From DATHRK01 sp035465395 (GTDB lineage: Bacteria; Gemmatimonadota; Gemmatimonadetes; Longimicrobiales; RSA9): a stretch of DNA of 64,000 nucleotides. The stretch lies in assembly GCA_035465395.1 (NCBI GenBank), contig DATHRK010000006.1, positions 1 through 64,000 on the forward strand. Direction: 5' to 3'. Within the stretch, counting starts at the first letter, position 1; each line of letters begins with the position of its first letter. Below, piece by piece: positions 8,308 through 15,936 of the stretch. The position numbers were made by a program, and so were the translations under genes. The notes below the pieces were generated by a model that did no database searches, was not told the origin of the DNA, and saw only the letters and a program-made list of their open reading frames with translations.

Positions 8308-9389
8308 GCCGGTGTCAGGAAGCTCAGCCTCCGCTCCGCTTCCGCCAGGTCGGCGTGACGGTCCGCACGGACCGTCACGTGCCCGAGCTTGCGGCCGGGT
8401 CGCGGGCTCTTGCCGTAGAGGTGCAGGTGCGCGCCCGGCACGGCCAGCACGGCGGCCGGGTCGGGCGCTTCGCCGAGGACGTTGAGCATCACGGCGTGGC
8501 CGCGCGCATCGGTGGCTCCGAGAGGCATGCCGGCCACCGCCCGGACGTGGTTTTCGAACTGGCTCGTCTCCGCCCCCTCGATCGTCCAGTGCCCGGAGTT
8601 GTGGACCCGTGGAGCCATCTCGTTCGCGAGGAGCTCGCCGCCGACGTCGAAGAACTCGACCGCGAGCACGCCGACGTAGTCGAGGTGCTCCATCACCGCG
8701 CGCACGCCCCCGAACGCGGCCGTCGCGGCCTTGGCGCCATCGGCCGGTGCGGCCGACCGCCACAGGATCCCGTCGCGGTGCTCGTTCTCGGACAACGGGT
8801 AGAAGCGGACCTCTCCGTCGGACGCGCGCGCCGCGATCACCGATACTTCCCTCTCGAACGGCACGAGCGCTTCCAGCAGGCACGGGCGGCCGCCCAGCGC
8901 TCCGAAGGCCTCGGCCGCTTCGGCGGGCCCGGTCACCCGGGCCTGCCCCTTCCCGTCGTAGCCCAGGCGCCGCGTCTTGAGGAGCGCGGCGGAGCCGATC
9001 CGCTCGGCGGCGCCCGCCGCTTCCTCCGCCGTGGCCACAGCCTCGTAGGGCGCCGTCGGGATGCCCAGGCGCTCGAACAGCCGCTTCTCCTCGAGGCGGT
9101 CCTGCGCGACCTCGAGGGCGGCCGGCGGCGGGAACACGGGCACCGCCTCCCGAAGCCGGTCGGCCACGACACCCGGCACGTTCTCGAACTCGTACGTGAT
9201 CACCTCCGCGGCGTCCGCCAGCGCGTCCAGCGCGTCGGCGTCGTCGTAGAGGGCGACGAGGTGGCGGCCGAGCCCGGCCGAGGGAGCATCCGGGGACGGG
9301 TCGAGGAAGACGAAGTCCAGCCCGAGCGGGATGCCCGCGAGCGCGAGCATCCTGCCCAACTGCCCACCGCCCAGTATGCCGACCCTCAC
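8304..9389 (-). CDS. purK: N5-carboxyaminoimidazole ribonucleotide synthase
   Basis: 361-residue ATP-grasp enzyme that carboxylates AIR with bicarbonate and ATP to give N5-CAIR in de novo purine synthesis. The start GILGGGQLGRML is the PurK dinucleotide-like loop. EFENVP and KTRRLGYDGKGQ are the conserved substrate and ATP-grasp segments, and EMAPRVHNSGHWT is the diagnostic PurK C-terminal motif. The length is normal. The start overlaps the purE stop by 4 nt, so the two are translationally coupled, as expected for consecutive enzymes. The stop overlaps that of the convergent Mur-ligase-like gene. Confidence 0.97.
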   Translation of the reverse strand: MRVGILGGGQLGRMLALAGIPLGLDFVFLDPSPDAPSAGLGRHLVALYDDADALDALADAAEVITYEFENVPGVVADRLREAVPVFPPPAALEVAQDRLEEKRLFERLGIPTAPYEAVATAEEAAGAAERIGSAALLKTRRLGYDGKGQARVTGPAEAAEAFGALGGRPCLLEALVPFEREVSVIAARASDGEVRFYPLSENEHRDGILWRSAAPADGAKAATAAFGGVRAVMEHLDYVGVLAVEFFDVGGELLANEMAPRVHNSGHWTIEGAETSQFENHVRAVAGMPLGATDARGHAVMLNVLGEAPDPAAVLAVPGAHLHLYGKSPRPGRKLGHVTVRADRHADLAEAERRLSFLTPA

Positions 9390-9937
9390 GCGTCGGCGCC
9401 CGCTTCGTCGGCAGGAGAAGCCGGATCAGGCCGGGACAGCACGCGCTCGGTCTGACGCGCGCGATACGATCGGAGAGCCGTCAGCACGTCGGGCCGGGAA
9501 CGGGCCAGAATCGACGCGGCCAGCAGCGCGGCGTTGACCGCGCCCGCACGCCCGATCGCGAGGGTCCCGACGGGCACGCCCGCGGGCATCTGGACGATCG
9601 ACAGGAGCGAGTCCACGCCGGCGAGCGCCCGCGATTTCACCGGCACGCCGAGCACGGGCACGATGGTCTTCGCCGCGACCATGCCTGGCAGGTGTGCCGC
9701 CCCGCCCGCGCCGGCGATGATCGCCTGCAGCCCGCGTCCCTCCGCCTCCTCGGCGTAGCGGAACAGCAGGTCGGGCGTCCGGTGCGCCGAAACCACGCGC
9801 GTCTCGTGCGGAATCCCGAGCGCGGACAGCGTCTCGGAAGCGTGCGCCAGGGTTTCCCAGTCCGACGTCGAGCCCATGATGACGCCGACGAGCGGGTCGC
9901 CCTCCGGCGGCGTGAACGTCTCCGTCGGGCCCTCCAT
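9386..9937 (-). CDS. purE: N5-carboxyaminoimidazole ribonucleotide mutase
   Basis: 183-residue class I PurE, which moves the carboxyl group of N5-CAIR to C4 to form CAIR. GSTSDWET and VVSAHRTPD hold the conserved Ser, Asp and His of the active site; GAGGAAHLPGM and GVPVKS are also present. AGGAG lies 5 nt before ATG 9937, which decides the start over a GTG one codon upstream. A short extra C-terminal tail rich in Ala/Asp follows the core. purE is first in the purE-purK pair and lies next to the tRNA-derived repeat that bounds the island. Confidence 0.97.
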   Translation of the reverse strand: MEGPTETFTPPEGDPLVGVIMGSTSDWETLAHASETLSALGIPHETRVVSAHRTPDLLFRYAEEAEGRGLQAIIAGAGGAAHLPGMVAAKTIVPVLGVPVKSRALAGVDSLLSIVQMPAGVPVGTLAIGRAGAVNAALLAASILARSRPDVLTALRSYRARQTERVLSRPDPASPADEAGADA

Positions 9938-9980
9938 CACGGCTCCTGTCTACGGGGTGTTTTCGTGCCGGTGCGGCCGA

Positions 9981-10028
9981 AGTCCCAGAGGGGAGACTCG
10001 AACTCCCGACCTCACGATTATGAGTCGT
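9981..10028 (-). repeat. Island attachment-site copy: 3' fragment of tRNA-Met
   Basis: 48 bp identical to 12360-12407. On the minus strand it reads the anticodon loop, variable loop, T arm and acceptor 3' strand of the tRNA-Met(CAU) gene found intact at 12362-12435. After TCGT the sequence diverges, so no full tRNA can form here. This is the expected duplicate produced when an integrase inserts an element into a tRNA 3' end. Confidence 0.93.
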
Positions 10029-10714
10029 TTGTTCGGCCCTGCTGGAACTAGCCGTTTGTCCCTACGATTCCTAGCAAACTGGCGGCATAGCGGACGGCTT
10101 GGCAACCCCGCACCGGCCAACTTTTCCGGCTTTCCGGCTTCCCAATGGACACACAAACGGACACGGCGGGCGACTAACCGACCTTCCCCTCCTCGCGGGT
10201 TTCCGACAAACGAGCCTCGTGCAGTCTGCGAAAGATCCTCCGGCTCGCTTCGCAACTCACGCTCAAGGCGGGTCGAAGCCAAATCCAAGGGCAAGTCCCG
10301 CCTCCGCCGAGCGCCACATCTCCCAGGCCATGCGACCAAGCTCAAACGCAGCGCCTGGTCTACCGTCTCGGCGAGTAAGCTGCGCGCCCACGATGCGACC
10401 TCAGGGGAGGGCGCGCCATGGAGAAGTTCAGCGAGAGGCCGGCGCTCGCCAGCGTCAGCTGCTCCAGCCCTTGTTAGAACGCAGGGCCAAGCACGCGCGG
10501 TCACGACGGCTGACGCGTCGAGCCCCAATGAGTCTCTAGCCCGCGTCAGCTGCCGGCGCTTGTCGCGGTAGCCGAAGCCGGCTCCTCCGTAGTTCCCACC
10601 GGACCTGGTGGCTCGATAATGCGGGATGGGTCGGCGTTGTTCCGAGTCAGCAGGCTTGCGCGGACCTAAACGCTTTCGCAGTCAGCGGCAACCGCTCGGC
10701 AGGCTGAAGCAGAC
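10029..10714. other. Non-coding part of the island
   Basis: Almost 700 bp with no frame that looks coding in codon use or recognisable sequence. At 10145-10168 on the plus strand there is a 24-nt stretch that matches 12281-12304 at 21 of 24 positions; the latter is the 3' end of the integrase-like remnant. Read in that frame it gives PMDTQTDTAGD followed by a stop, similar to the SRLDTATDT tail of the other copy. It may be the end of a second, older integrase gene. Confidence 0.4.
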
Positions 10715-11782
10715 CTAATTCGCGGGAGCGGCTCGGAGATGCCAAAGTGTGAGCATCGCGGCGACGAGCCCGCCCGCCAGAAAAGAACTCAGGATGCTCG
10801 GCAGGCCCAGCGTGCCGATCACCAAATCGGAAAGAACACTCTCAACACCAGAGAAAAAGAAGACTCCAAGCACCGCAAGGAGTGTAATACGTGCAGACTT
10901 ACGAATAGCCAGGGACGGTTCGAGCGCGCCGAAGAGAAGCACGGCAAACAGTAGCAGAAGCAGATGGACCAGGTATCCAGCCCCGAAAACGGTGTCAGCT
11001 ACCCCGGAAGGGTCACCCAGCATGGCCACGAGGATCGCAAGAGCGAGCGAGAGGCCGAAAGCGACCAAGGAGGCCAACACAATTCGCGCCCGCCGCGCCT
11101 GTTGGTTTGAACCTATGCGATTGGCCAGTACCAGATTGTAGAGGCCGGCAGACATCAGGATCAGGAGCGCAATCAGCCAGACCAGGAAACTCCAGCCGAA
11201 GCCCAGCAAGCCCTCAAAGGTTGCCTCGGTGCGATCCAGCATCAGGATAGGAACGAGTCCTAGCCATAGCCATGCGAAGGGGGTCAGGCTGTGTACCGCC
11301 GTTATCCTGCCAATCCGCGACAGTCTGTGCTCGAGCAATGGCACCGGGAAGCGAGCTGTAAACCGCACATAAGACACGCCAGCGACGAGAAATGCCAACG
11401 AAGTGATGTGGTCACCGACGAAAGGAATCCGGGACCACAGCAGGTCGAAACGTCCGAGCAGTCGATAGGCCGCTGCCGGCAACAATTGGGTCGCCACACC
11501 CAACGCGGAGGAGGTCAAGAAGAGAATGACGTCATCCGCGTAATCCTGTGAGCCGCGGCGGGCCAGTGTGAGCGCTAGGTAGAGGCCAGCGACAATGCCA
11601 GCAACAGATCCCAGCCCGGAAAGAACTACGGCTGCGTCTCGTACACTCTCGGCCAGGAAGCCACCCTCTCCGCTCGGTAGTGGCACCGCCGAGAAGAGTG
11701 ACCACAGAAACTGTACGACAAGCGTCAACGCGAGAGCTGCGAACAAACTCGCCGCGGTTCTATGCATGCCAACGTTGCGCAT
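10715..11782 (-). CDS. Polytopic membrane protein of unknown function (island cargo)
   Basis: 355 residues, nearly all hydrophobic, with about ten predicted membrane helices and short loops (charged turns such as RRGSQDYADD and NRIGSNQQARRAR). No catalytic motif, no soluble domain, and no family I recognise with confidence. The helix pattern and the VRFTARFPVP loop recall membrane regions fused to signalling enzymes in other proteins, but no such enzyme domain follows. The start may be ATG 11782 or the ATG five codons later at 11767. Codon use is less GC-biased than in the chromosomal neighbours. As the only intact gene in the island it is the candidate cargo. Confidence 0.7.
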   Translation of the reverse strand: MRNVGMHRTAASLFAALALTLVVQFLWSLFSAVPLPSGEGGFLAESVRDAAVVLSGLGSVAGIVAGLYLALTLARRGSQDYADDVILFLTSSALGVATQLLPAAAYRLLGRFDLLWSRIPFVGDHITSLAFLVAGVSYVRFTARFPVPLLEHRLSRIGRITAVHSLTPFAWLWLGLVPILMLDRTEATFEGLLGFGWSFLVWLIALLILMSAGLYNLVLANRIGSNQQARRARIVLASLVAFGLSLALAILVAMLGDPSGVADTVFGAGYLVHLLLLLFAVLLFGALEPSLAIRKSARITLLAVLGVFFFSGVESVLSDLVIGTLGLPSILSSFLAGGLVAAMLTLWHLRAAPAN

Positions 11783-11919
11783 TGTCCACTCCGCCAGGAG
11801 CGGGTCTGAGCCTCAAGCTCAAGGAATCCGCGTTTCAGCTGCGCGTTTACAATGCGACCATTGCGGAGAGTGCGCCAAGGGTTTGCGCACTCCGAGCAGC
11901 GCAGGACGCCACGGAGCCG

Positions 11920-12333
11920 CCCGCTCACGCCGCTGACGAACACAGCCGCAGGCGTGCTACGGACGCTCGAGCGGGGCATCGGGCAGGTGCCGCTGTTCCC
12001 GCGCGGCGACGACCCGGCGCGCTCCGTCAGTCGCCACGGTGGCTCCGGCGCGCGAAAGCGAAGTGGCTACGCGAGACGCCCGAGGAGGAGCGGGCGGCGC
12101 TTCGGAAGAAGCTGCGGGGCGTGGGCTTCCATTCCGAGAAGCGAGCCGGCGTACGGGACCCGCGGTTCCGGTCGCTAACGCCGAAGGCGCAGGAGGCGAT
12201 CTCCGGCACGTCGTTCGCCACGTTGAAGCGGATCTACGACGAGCTGGACGAGCGCGAGTTGCGGGCCGCGGTGTCCCGATTGGACACAGCAACGGACACG
12301 ACGGAAGGCGAACGCGGCGCCGCGAGTGGGTAA
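11920..12333 (+). pseudogene. Decayed site-specific integrase, C-terminal remnant
   Basis: Two plus-strand frames show coding-type codon use. The first, to about 12035, reads VLRTLERGIGQVPLFPRGDD then PARSVSRH. The second, from about 12035 to the stop at 12333, reads WLRRAKAKWLRETPEEERAA, then GFHSEKRAGVRDP, then TLKRIYDELDERELRAAVSR. Joined across a +1/-1 frame change they resemble the last third of a tyrosine recombinase: an SRH-containing segment, an H-x-x-x-R box (GFHSEKR), and a terminal Tyr with an LRAAVSRLD tail. The 5' two thirds of such a gene is absent; that space is taken by the start of the opposite-strand membrane gene. The position next to the att repeat supports the reading. 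The family call is inference from motif similarity. Confidence 0.45.
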
Positions 12334-12359
12334 GTGCCTACGGAGCAAGGAGAAAGGCT

Positions 12360-12407
12360 AGTCCCAGAGGGGAGACTCGAACTCCCGACCTCACGATTAT
12401 GAGTCGT
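12360..12407 (-). repeat. Island attachment-site copy inside tRNA-Met
   Basis: Second copy of the 48-bp perfect direct repeat. 46 of its bases are the 3' part of the tRNA-Met gene (anticodon loop to discriminator) and two lie just outside it. It marks the tRNA-side boundary of the island. Confidence 0.93.
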
Positions 12408-12435
12408 GCGCTCTGACCAGCTGAGCTACTCTGGG
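12362..12435 (-). tRNA. tRNA-Met (anticodon CAU)
   Basis: 74 nt fold into a full cloverleaf: acceptor CCCAGAG/CTCTGGG, D arm GCTC/GAGC, anticodon arm CACGA-CTCATAA-TCGTG, T arm GGGAG-TTCGAGT-CTCCC, discriminator A. CCA is not encoded. The first pair is C-G, not the C-A mismatch of initiator tRNA, so this is an elongator-type tRNA. CAU could also belong to the lysidine-modified tRNA-Ile; the anticodon stem looks more like Met, but this was not tested. The island uses its 3' end as attachment site and leaves the gene intact. Confidence 0.93.
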
Positions 12436-12465
12436 GACCGGCGCGGCGAGCGCGCCGAGCCGAAA

Positions 12466-12494
12466 AAGCTATCCGAGGGGGGAGGGGCGGTCAA
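12466..12494 (-). promoter_or_regulatory. Sigma-70-type promoter of tRNA-Met
   Basis: On the minus strand TTGACC (12489-12494) and TAGCTT (12466-12471) are separated by exactly 17 bp, a near-consensus promoter. Transcription should start about 7 nt downstream, roughly 25 nt before the mature tRNA 5' end. A GC-rich GGCGCG/CGCGCC hairpin lies in the short leader. Confidence 0.65.
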
Positions 12495-12535
12495 CGGGCC
12501 TCGACCGCTCCTCCGGCGTTCCGCCGCCCCGTCGC

Positions 12536-12865
12536 TCAGGGCTCCTCGGGCGCGCGCGCCGCGGTCGAATCCTCTTCGACGAAACGGTAGAGGACCTCTC
12601 CTTCCCCGATCATCCCGTACTGCTCGCGCGCAAGACGCTCGACCGTCGCGGAATCGTGCTCGAGGGAGTCGGCCCGGGCCCGCAATCCGTCCACGTCGGC
12701 GCGCAGGCGGTCCAGCTCCGCCGCTTCGCGCTCGCGCAGGCCGTCCAGCCGCCACGCCTCGAATACGTTGTATTCCCCGCCGAAGAGCGCGAAGTACGCC
12801 GCCACGCCGAGCGTCGCCGGCAGCAGCAACCTGCGCGGGTTGGAGCCCTCTTTCGATCTCGCCAT
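12536..12865 (-). CDS. ftsB: Septum formation initiator, FtsB/DivIC family
   Basis: 109-residue small division protein: a basic N-terminus, one membrane helix at about residues 12-28, a Leu/Arg/Asp-rich coiled coil at about 35-75, and the family's C-terminal LAREQYGMIGEGEV segment. It should bridge FtsL and FtsQ at the division site. ATG 12865 has GGGAGGAAGG just upstream. The gene directly follows eno, the usual eno-ftsB order in many bacteria. Confidence 0.88.
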   Translation of the reverse strand: MARSKEGSNPRRLLLPATLGVAAYFALFGGEYNVFEAWRLDGLREREAAELDRLRADVDGLRARADSLEHDSATVERLAREQYGMIGEGEVLYRFVEEDSTAARAPEEP

Positions 12866-12908
12866 CCCTTCCTCCCCTCCCCCGATCCCGCGGCCCGCCC
12901 GATCCGAG

Positions 12909-14186
12909 CTAATCGTCGGGCGACCCGAACGCCGCCCGGCCCGGGTACTTCGCGGCCGGGCCCAGTTCCTCCGCGATGCGCAGCAGCCGGTTGTATTTCG
13001 CCACGCGGTCCGTGCGGCTCGCGCTGCCCGTCTTGATCTGCCCCGCGCCGGTCGCGACGGCCAGGTCGGCGATGAACGTGTCCTCCGTTTCGCCGGACCG
13101 ATGGCTGATGACATAGCGATATCCGGCCTCGCGCGCCATCCCGATCGCATCCAGGGTCTCGGTGAGCGTCCCGATCTGGTTGACCTTGATCAGGATGGCG
13201 TTGCCGACGCGCTCCTCGATCCCGCGCGCGAGCCGAGTCGGGTTCGTCACGAACAGATCGTCACCCACCAGCTGCACGCGACCCCCGATCCGATCCGTCA
13301 GCGTCTTCCAGCCGGCCCAGTCGTCCTCGTCCAGCGGGTCCTCGATCGACACGATCGGATAGCGCTCCGCCCAGTCGGCCCACACCTCCGTCATCGCCCC
13401 GGCATCGCGCGGCGTCCCATCCATGACGTAACCGCGCCCGTCGTAGAACTCGCTTGCCGCGACATCCAGCGCCAGCGCGATTTCGGCGCCGGGCTCGTAG
13501 CCCGCTCGCTCGATGGCCTCGGCGACGATCTCCAGCGCCGCCTGGTTGTCGGGCAGGTCGGGGGCGAAGCCGCCCTCATCGCCCACGTTCGTGGACATGC
13601 CGCGCGAGGACAGCAGAGCCTTGAGCGCATGGAAGACTTCCACGCCGGCCCGCAGCGCGGAGGGAAAGTCCGGCAGGCCCACCGGCACGATCATGAACTC
13701 CTGGACGTCCAGCCCGTTCGACGCGTGGGCCCCGCCGTTGAGTATGTTCATGAGCGGAACCGGCAGCACGGCCGCTTCCTCGCCGCCGAGATAGCGATAG
13801 AGCGGCCGTCCGAGCGCCGCCGCAGCGGCACGCGCGTTGGCGAGGGACACCGCGAGGATCGCGTTGGCGCCCAGCACCGACTTGTTCTCGCTCCCGTCCA
13901 GCTCGCGCAACAGGGCGTCCAGCCCGGCCTGGTCCTGCGGATCGCGTCCGGCGACCGCAGGGGCGATCCGTTCGTTGACGTGCGCCACCGCCCCGTCGAC
14001 GCCCTTCCCCCCCCAACGCGGGCCGCGGTCGCGCAGCTCCACAGCCTCGAACTCGCCCGTCGAGGCGCCGCTGGGGACCGCGGCGCGGCCGCGCGTGCCG
14101 TCCGCCAGGATGACGTCGGCTTCGACGGTGGGGTTGCCCCGCGAGTCCAGGATCATACGGGCCCGGACCCTTGCGACCGCGCTCAA
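12909..14186 (-). CDS. eno: Enolase
   Basis: 425-residue glycolytic enzyme that interconverts 2-phosphoglycerate and phosphoenolpyruvate. ILDSRGNPTVE, SGASTGEFEAVELRD, GDEGGFAPD, SIEDPLDEDDW, LVGDDLFVTN, LIKVNQIGTLTETL and ISHRSGETEDTFIAD are all present, with the catalytic Lys and the Mg-binding Asp/Glu residues. The start is a TTG at 14186 that overlaps the upstream stop as TTGA; the next in-frame ATG (MILDSRGN) would cut off the first strand conserved in enolases. Coupled to plsC upstream and followed by ftsB. Confidence 0.97.
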   Translation of the reverse strand: MSAVARVRARMILDSRGNPTVEADVILADGTRGRAAVPSGASTGEFEAVELRDRGPRWGGKGVDGAVAHVNERIAPAVAGRDPQDQAGLDALLRELDGSENKSVLGANAILAVSLANARAAAAALGRPLYRYLGGEEAAVLPVPLMNILNGGAHASNGLDVQEFMIVPVGLPDFPSALRAGVEVFHALKALLSSRGMSTNVGDEGGFAPDLPDNQAALEIVAEAIERAGYEPGAEIALALDVAASEFYDGRGYVMDGTPRDAGAMTEVWADWAERYPIVSIEDPLDEDDWAGWKTLTDRIGGRVQLVGDDLFVTNPTRLARGIEERVGNAILIKVNQIGTLTETLDAIGMAREAGYRYVISHRSGETEDTFIADLAVATGAGQIKTGSASRTDRVAKYNRLLRIAEELGPAAKYPGRAAFGSPDD

Positions 14187-14959
14187 CGACGGCCCGCCGC
14201 AGGGGTGCGCACGCGGGCAGCGACAGGCTCGGAAGAGGCACCGAGGGCGGGTCGGGCCGGCCCGCCGTCGCGGAGAGACGCGATCGCCGATCGTGCCTCA
14301 CGCATCGTGCACTCGACGCTGCCGAGCGTAGGCGCGGGAATCGGCTCGCCGTAGCGGACGGTGATCGTGCCTGGCCGGACGCGCCACGCGCCCTTCGCCA
14401 TCACCTCCCTGCTGCCGGAAACGGCCGCCGGCAGCAGGTCCACGCCGGAAGTCCTGGACAGCATGAACGCACCCTTCTTGAAGGGCAGCAGCCGCCCGTC
14501 GGGGGAGCGGGTCCCCTCGGGGAAGATGATCACCGCGGCGTCCTCGCTCGCCATGCGCGCGCCCGCGGTCTCCAGCGATCGGATGGCCGACTGTCGGTCG
14601 CTTCGGTCGATCGAGACGTGGCCCGCCACCTTCCAGGCGCGTCCGAAGAGCGGGATGCGCTCGAGCTCCTTCTTGGCGACGAAATGGAAGGTCTTCGGCA
14701 TGCTCGCCGAGATCGCGAACACGTCGTACCACGACTCGTGGTTGGAAATCACGATCTGCGGACGGTCCAGCGCGAGCCGCTCGCGACCCTCCACCTGCAC
14801 CCGCACGCCGCTGACGGCGAGCAGCCAGCGTGACCAGCCCCGCGCGGCGGCGGGGTAGATCCGCCCGCGTACACGCAGCACGGACGCGACGATGACGATG
14901 CTGCCCATCACCACCGTGGCAATCAGGCCGTTCAGGCCGACCCAAAGCGTCCGTATCAC
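14183..14959 (-). CDS. plsC: 1-acyl-sn-glycerol-3-phosphate acyltransferase
   Basis: 258-residue membrane-bound acyltransferase that makes phosphatidic acid. A hydrophobic N-terminal anchor (LNGLIATVVMGSIVIVASVL) precedes the catalytic HxxxxD motif in NHESWYD, a KKELERIPLFG segment and the glycerol-phosphate binding FPEGTRSPDG. A Pro/Ala-rich tail follows the core. GTG 14959 overlaps the thiL stop as GTGA; upstream in-frame sequence is the shadow of thiL. PlsC and eno share the TTGA junction, so thiL-plsC-eno are translated as a coupled set. Confidence 0.93.
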   Translation of the reverse strand: MIRTLWVGLNGLIATVVMGSIVIVASVLRVRGRIYPAAARGWSRWLLAVSGVRVQVEGRERLALDRPQIVISNHESWYDVFAISASMPKTFHFVAKKELERIPLFGRAWKVAGHVSIDRSDRQSAIRSLETAGARMASEDAAVIIFPEGTRSPDGRLLPFKKGAFMLSRTSGVDLLPAAVSGSREVMAKGAWRVRPGTITVRYGEPIPAPTLGSVECTMREARSAIASLRDGGPARPALGASSEPVAARVRTPAAGRR

Positions 14960-15936
14960 GCCGTCGTCCCCCCGAGATGATCGAATCCGCCCCGCGGAAG
15001 CGGTCGTGACTCCCCATCCGCGTCGCGAAGGTACGCGCCGGCGCCCGGGCGCACCACACCGATTCGGGTCAGAGGAATCCCGAATCTCGCCTCGAACGCC
15101 GCCGTATCCACGCCCCCCGAAGCGGCCGGCAACGCCACCAGCAACTCGTAGTCCTCGCCTCCGTGCAGCGCGTCCTCCAGCCGGGCACCCGCGTCCTCCG
15201 CGACCGGGATGCGCGCGGCGTCCAGCACCGCTGCCAGGCCCGATGCGTCGGCCAGGTGCGCGGCGTCGCTCGACAGGCCGTCCGATACGTCGATCATCGC
15301 GCTCGCGCCGCGCCCGGCCAGCCACAGGGCTTCCTGCACGCGCGGCCGGGGCGACGCGAACGCGGCGCGCGCTCGCTCCGAGGGCTCGCCGCCCTCACGC
15401 CAGGCGCGGACGGCCGTGGCGGCCGCCCCGAGGCGGCCCGTCACCCAGAGCGCATCGCCGGCGCGCGCGCCAGCGCGCGTGCGCGGGGCGTCGCAGCGGC
15501 CTATGGCGACGACGTCGAGCGCCAGCACCGGGCCGCGAGAGACGTCCCCGCCAGCCAGGCCCGCGCCCGTCGCCTCGGCCGCGTCGATCACGCCGCGGGC
15601 GATAGCCAGGGCCCCTTCGCTGTTCGTCCCCGGGTCCAGGCACAAGCCGAGCAGGACGGCGGCGGGCTCGGCCGCCATCGCGGCGAGGTCGCTCAGCGCC
15701 GCGGCCCCGGCCCGCCAGCCGACCTCGGCGAGCGTGATCCAATCGCGCAGAAAATGGGTGCCCTCGACGGAGAGGTCGTTGCCGATCGCGAGGGGCGCGG
15801 GCGCGAACACCGCGCAATCGTCGCCCGCGTCGACGCGCAGAAGCGGGGCTGTGATGGTACGGCTGCCCAGGACGGCCCGGATGAGGTCGAACTCGCTCGC
15901 CTCGGCGTCGGCGTCCCGGTCGTCGACGAGCCTCAA
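14956..15936 (-). CDS. thiL: Thiamine-monophosphate kinase
   Basis: 326-residue enzyme that phosphorylates thiamine phosphate to thiamine diphosphate. EFDLIRAVLG at the start, VDAGDDCAVF, LSDLAAMAAEP, GGDVSRGPV, VTGRLG, MIDVSDGLSSD and HGGEDYELL are the ThiL Mg/ATP and substrate motifs in the correct order. The only sensible start is TTG at 15936, overlapping the upstream stop as TTGA; the open frame continues far upstream but there it is only the shadow of the propeller gene. Length matches the family (about 320). Confidence 0.93.
   Translation of the reverse strand: MRLVDDRDADAEASEFDLIRAVLGSRTITAPLLRVDAGDDCAVFAPAPLAIGNDLSVEGTHFLRDWITLAEVGWRAGAAALSDLAAMAAEPAAVLLGLCLDPGTNSEGALAIARGVIDAAEATGAGLAGGDVSRGPVLALDVVAIGRCDAPRTRAGARAGDALWVTGRLGAAATAVRAWREGGEPSERARAAFASPRPRVQEALWLAGRGASAMIDVSDGLSSDAAHLADASGLAAVLDAARIPVAEDAGARLEDALHGGEDYELLVALPAASGGVDTAAFEARFGIPLTRIGVVRPGAGAYLRDADGESRPLPRGGFDHLGGTTA

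Larger units (their letters stand above)
9981..12407. mobile_element. Small genomic island inserted at tRNA-Met, integrase decayed
   Basis: A roughly 2.4-kb segment bounded by two 48-bp perfect direct repeats, one inside the intact tRNA-Met gene and one a tRNA 3' fragment next to purE. The repeats lie in direct orientation and the island is on the 3' side of the tRNA, the classic outcome of tyrosine-recombinase integration. The inside is visibly poorer in GC than the flanks and has uncharacteristically long non-coding stretches. It holds one intact gene (membrane protein, minus) and a plus-strand integrase-like remnant next to the tRNA. No working integrase is seen, so the element is probably no longer mobile on its own. 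Confidence 0.82.

Noticed and set aside
10473..10480. GTTAGAAC resembling an integron attC core
   Set aside because: It does not fit GTTRRRY, and no matching inverse core or cassette structure lies near.
9876..10571. Plus-strand open frame containing RGETRTPDLTIMSR at the first att repeat
   Set aside because: The peptide is translation of the tRNA 3' half; the same peptide appears from 12370. It is a well-known false protein signature of tRNA genes.
12039..12416. Plus-strand open frame ending RGETRTPDLTIMSRAL
   Set aside because: It reads through the tRNA-Met gene in the antisense direction and is in a different frame from the integrase-like remnant.
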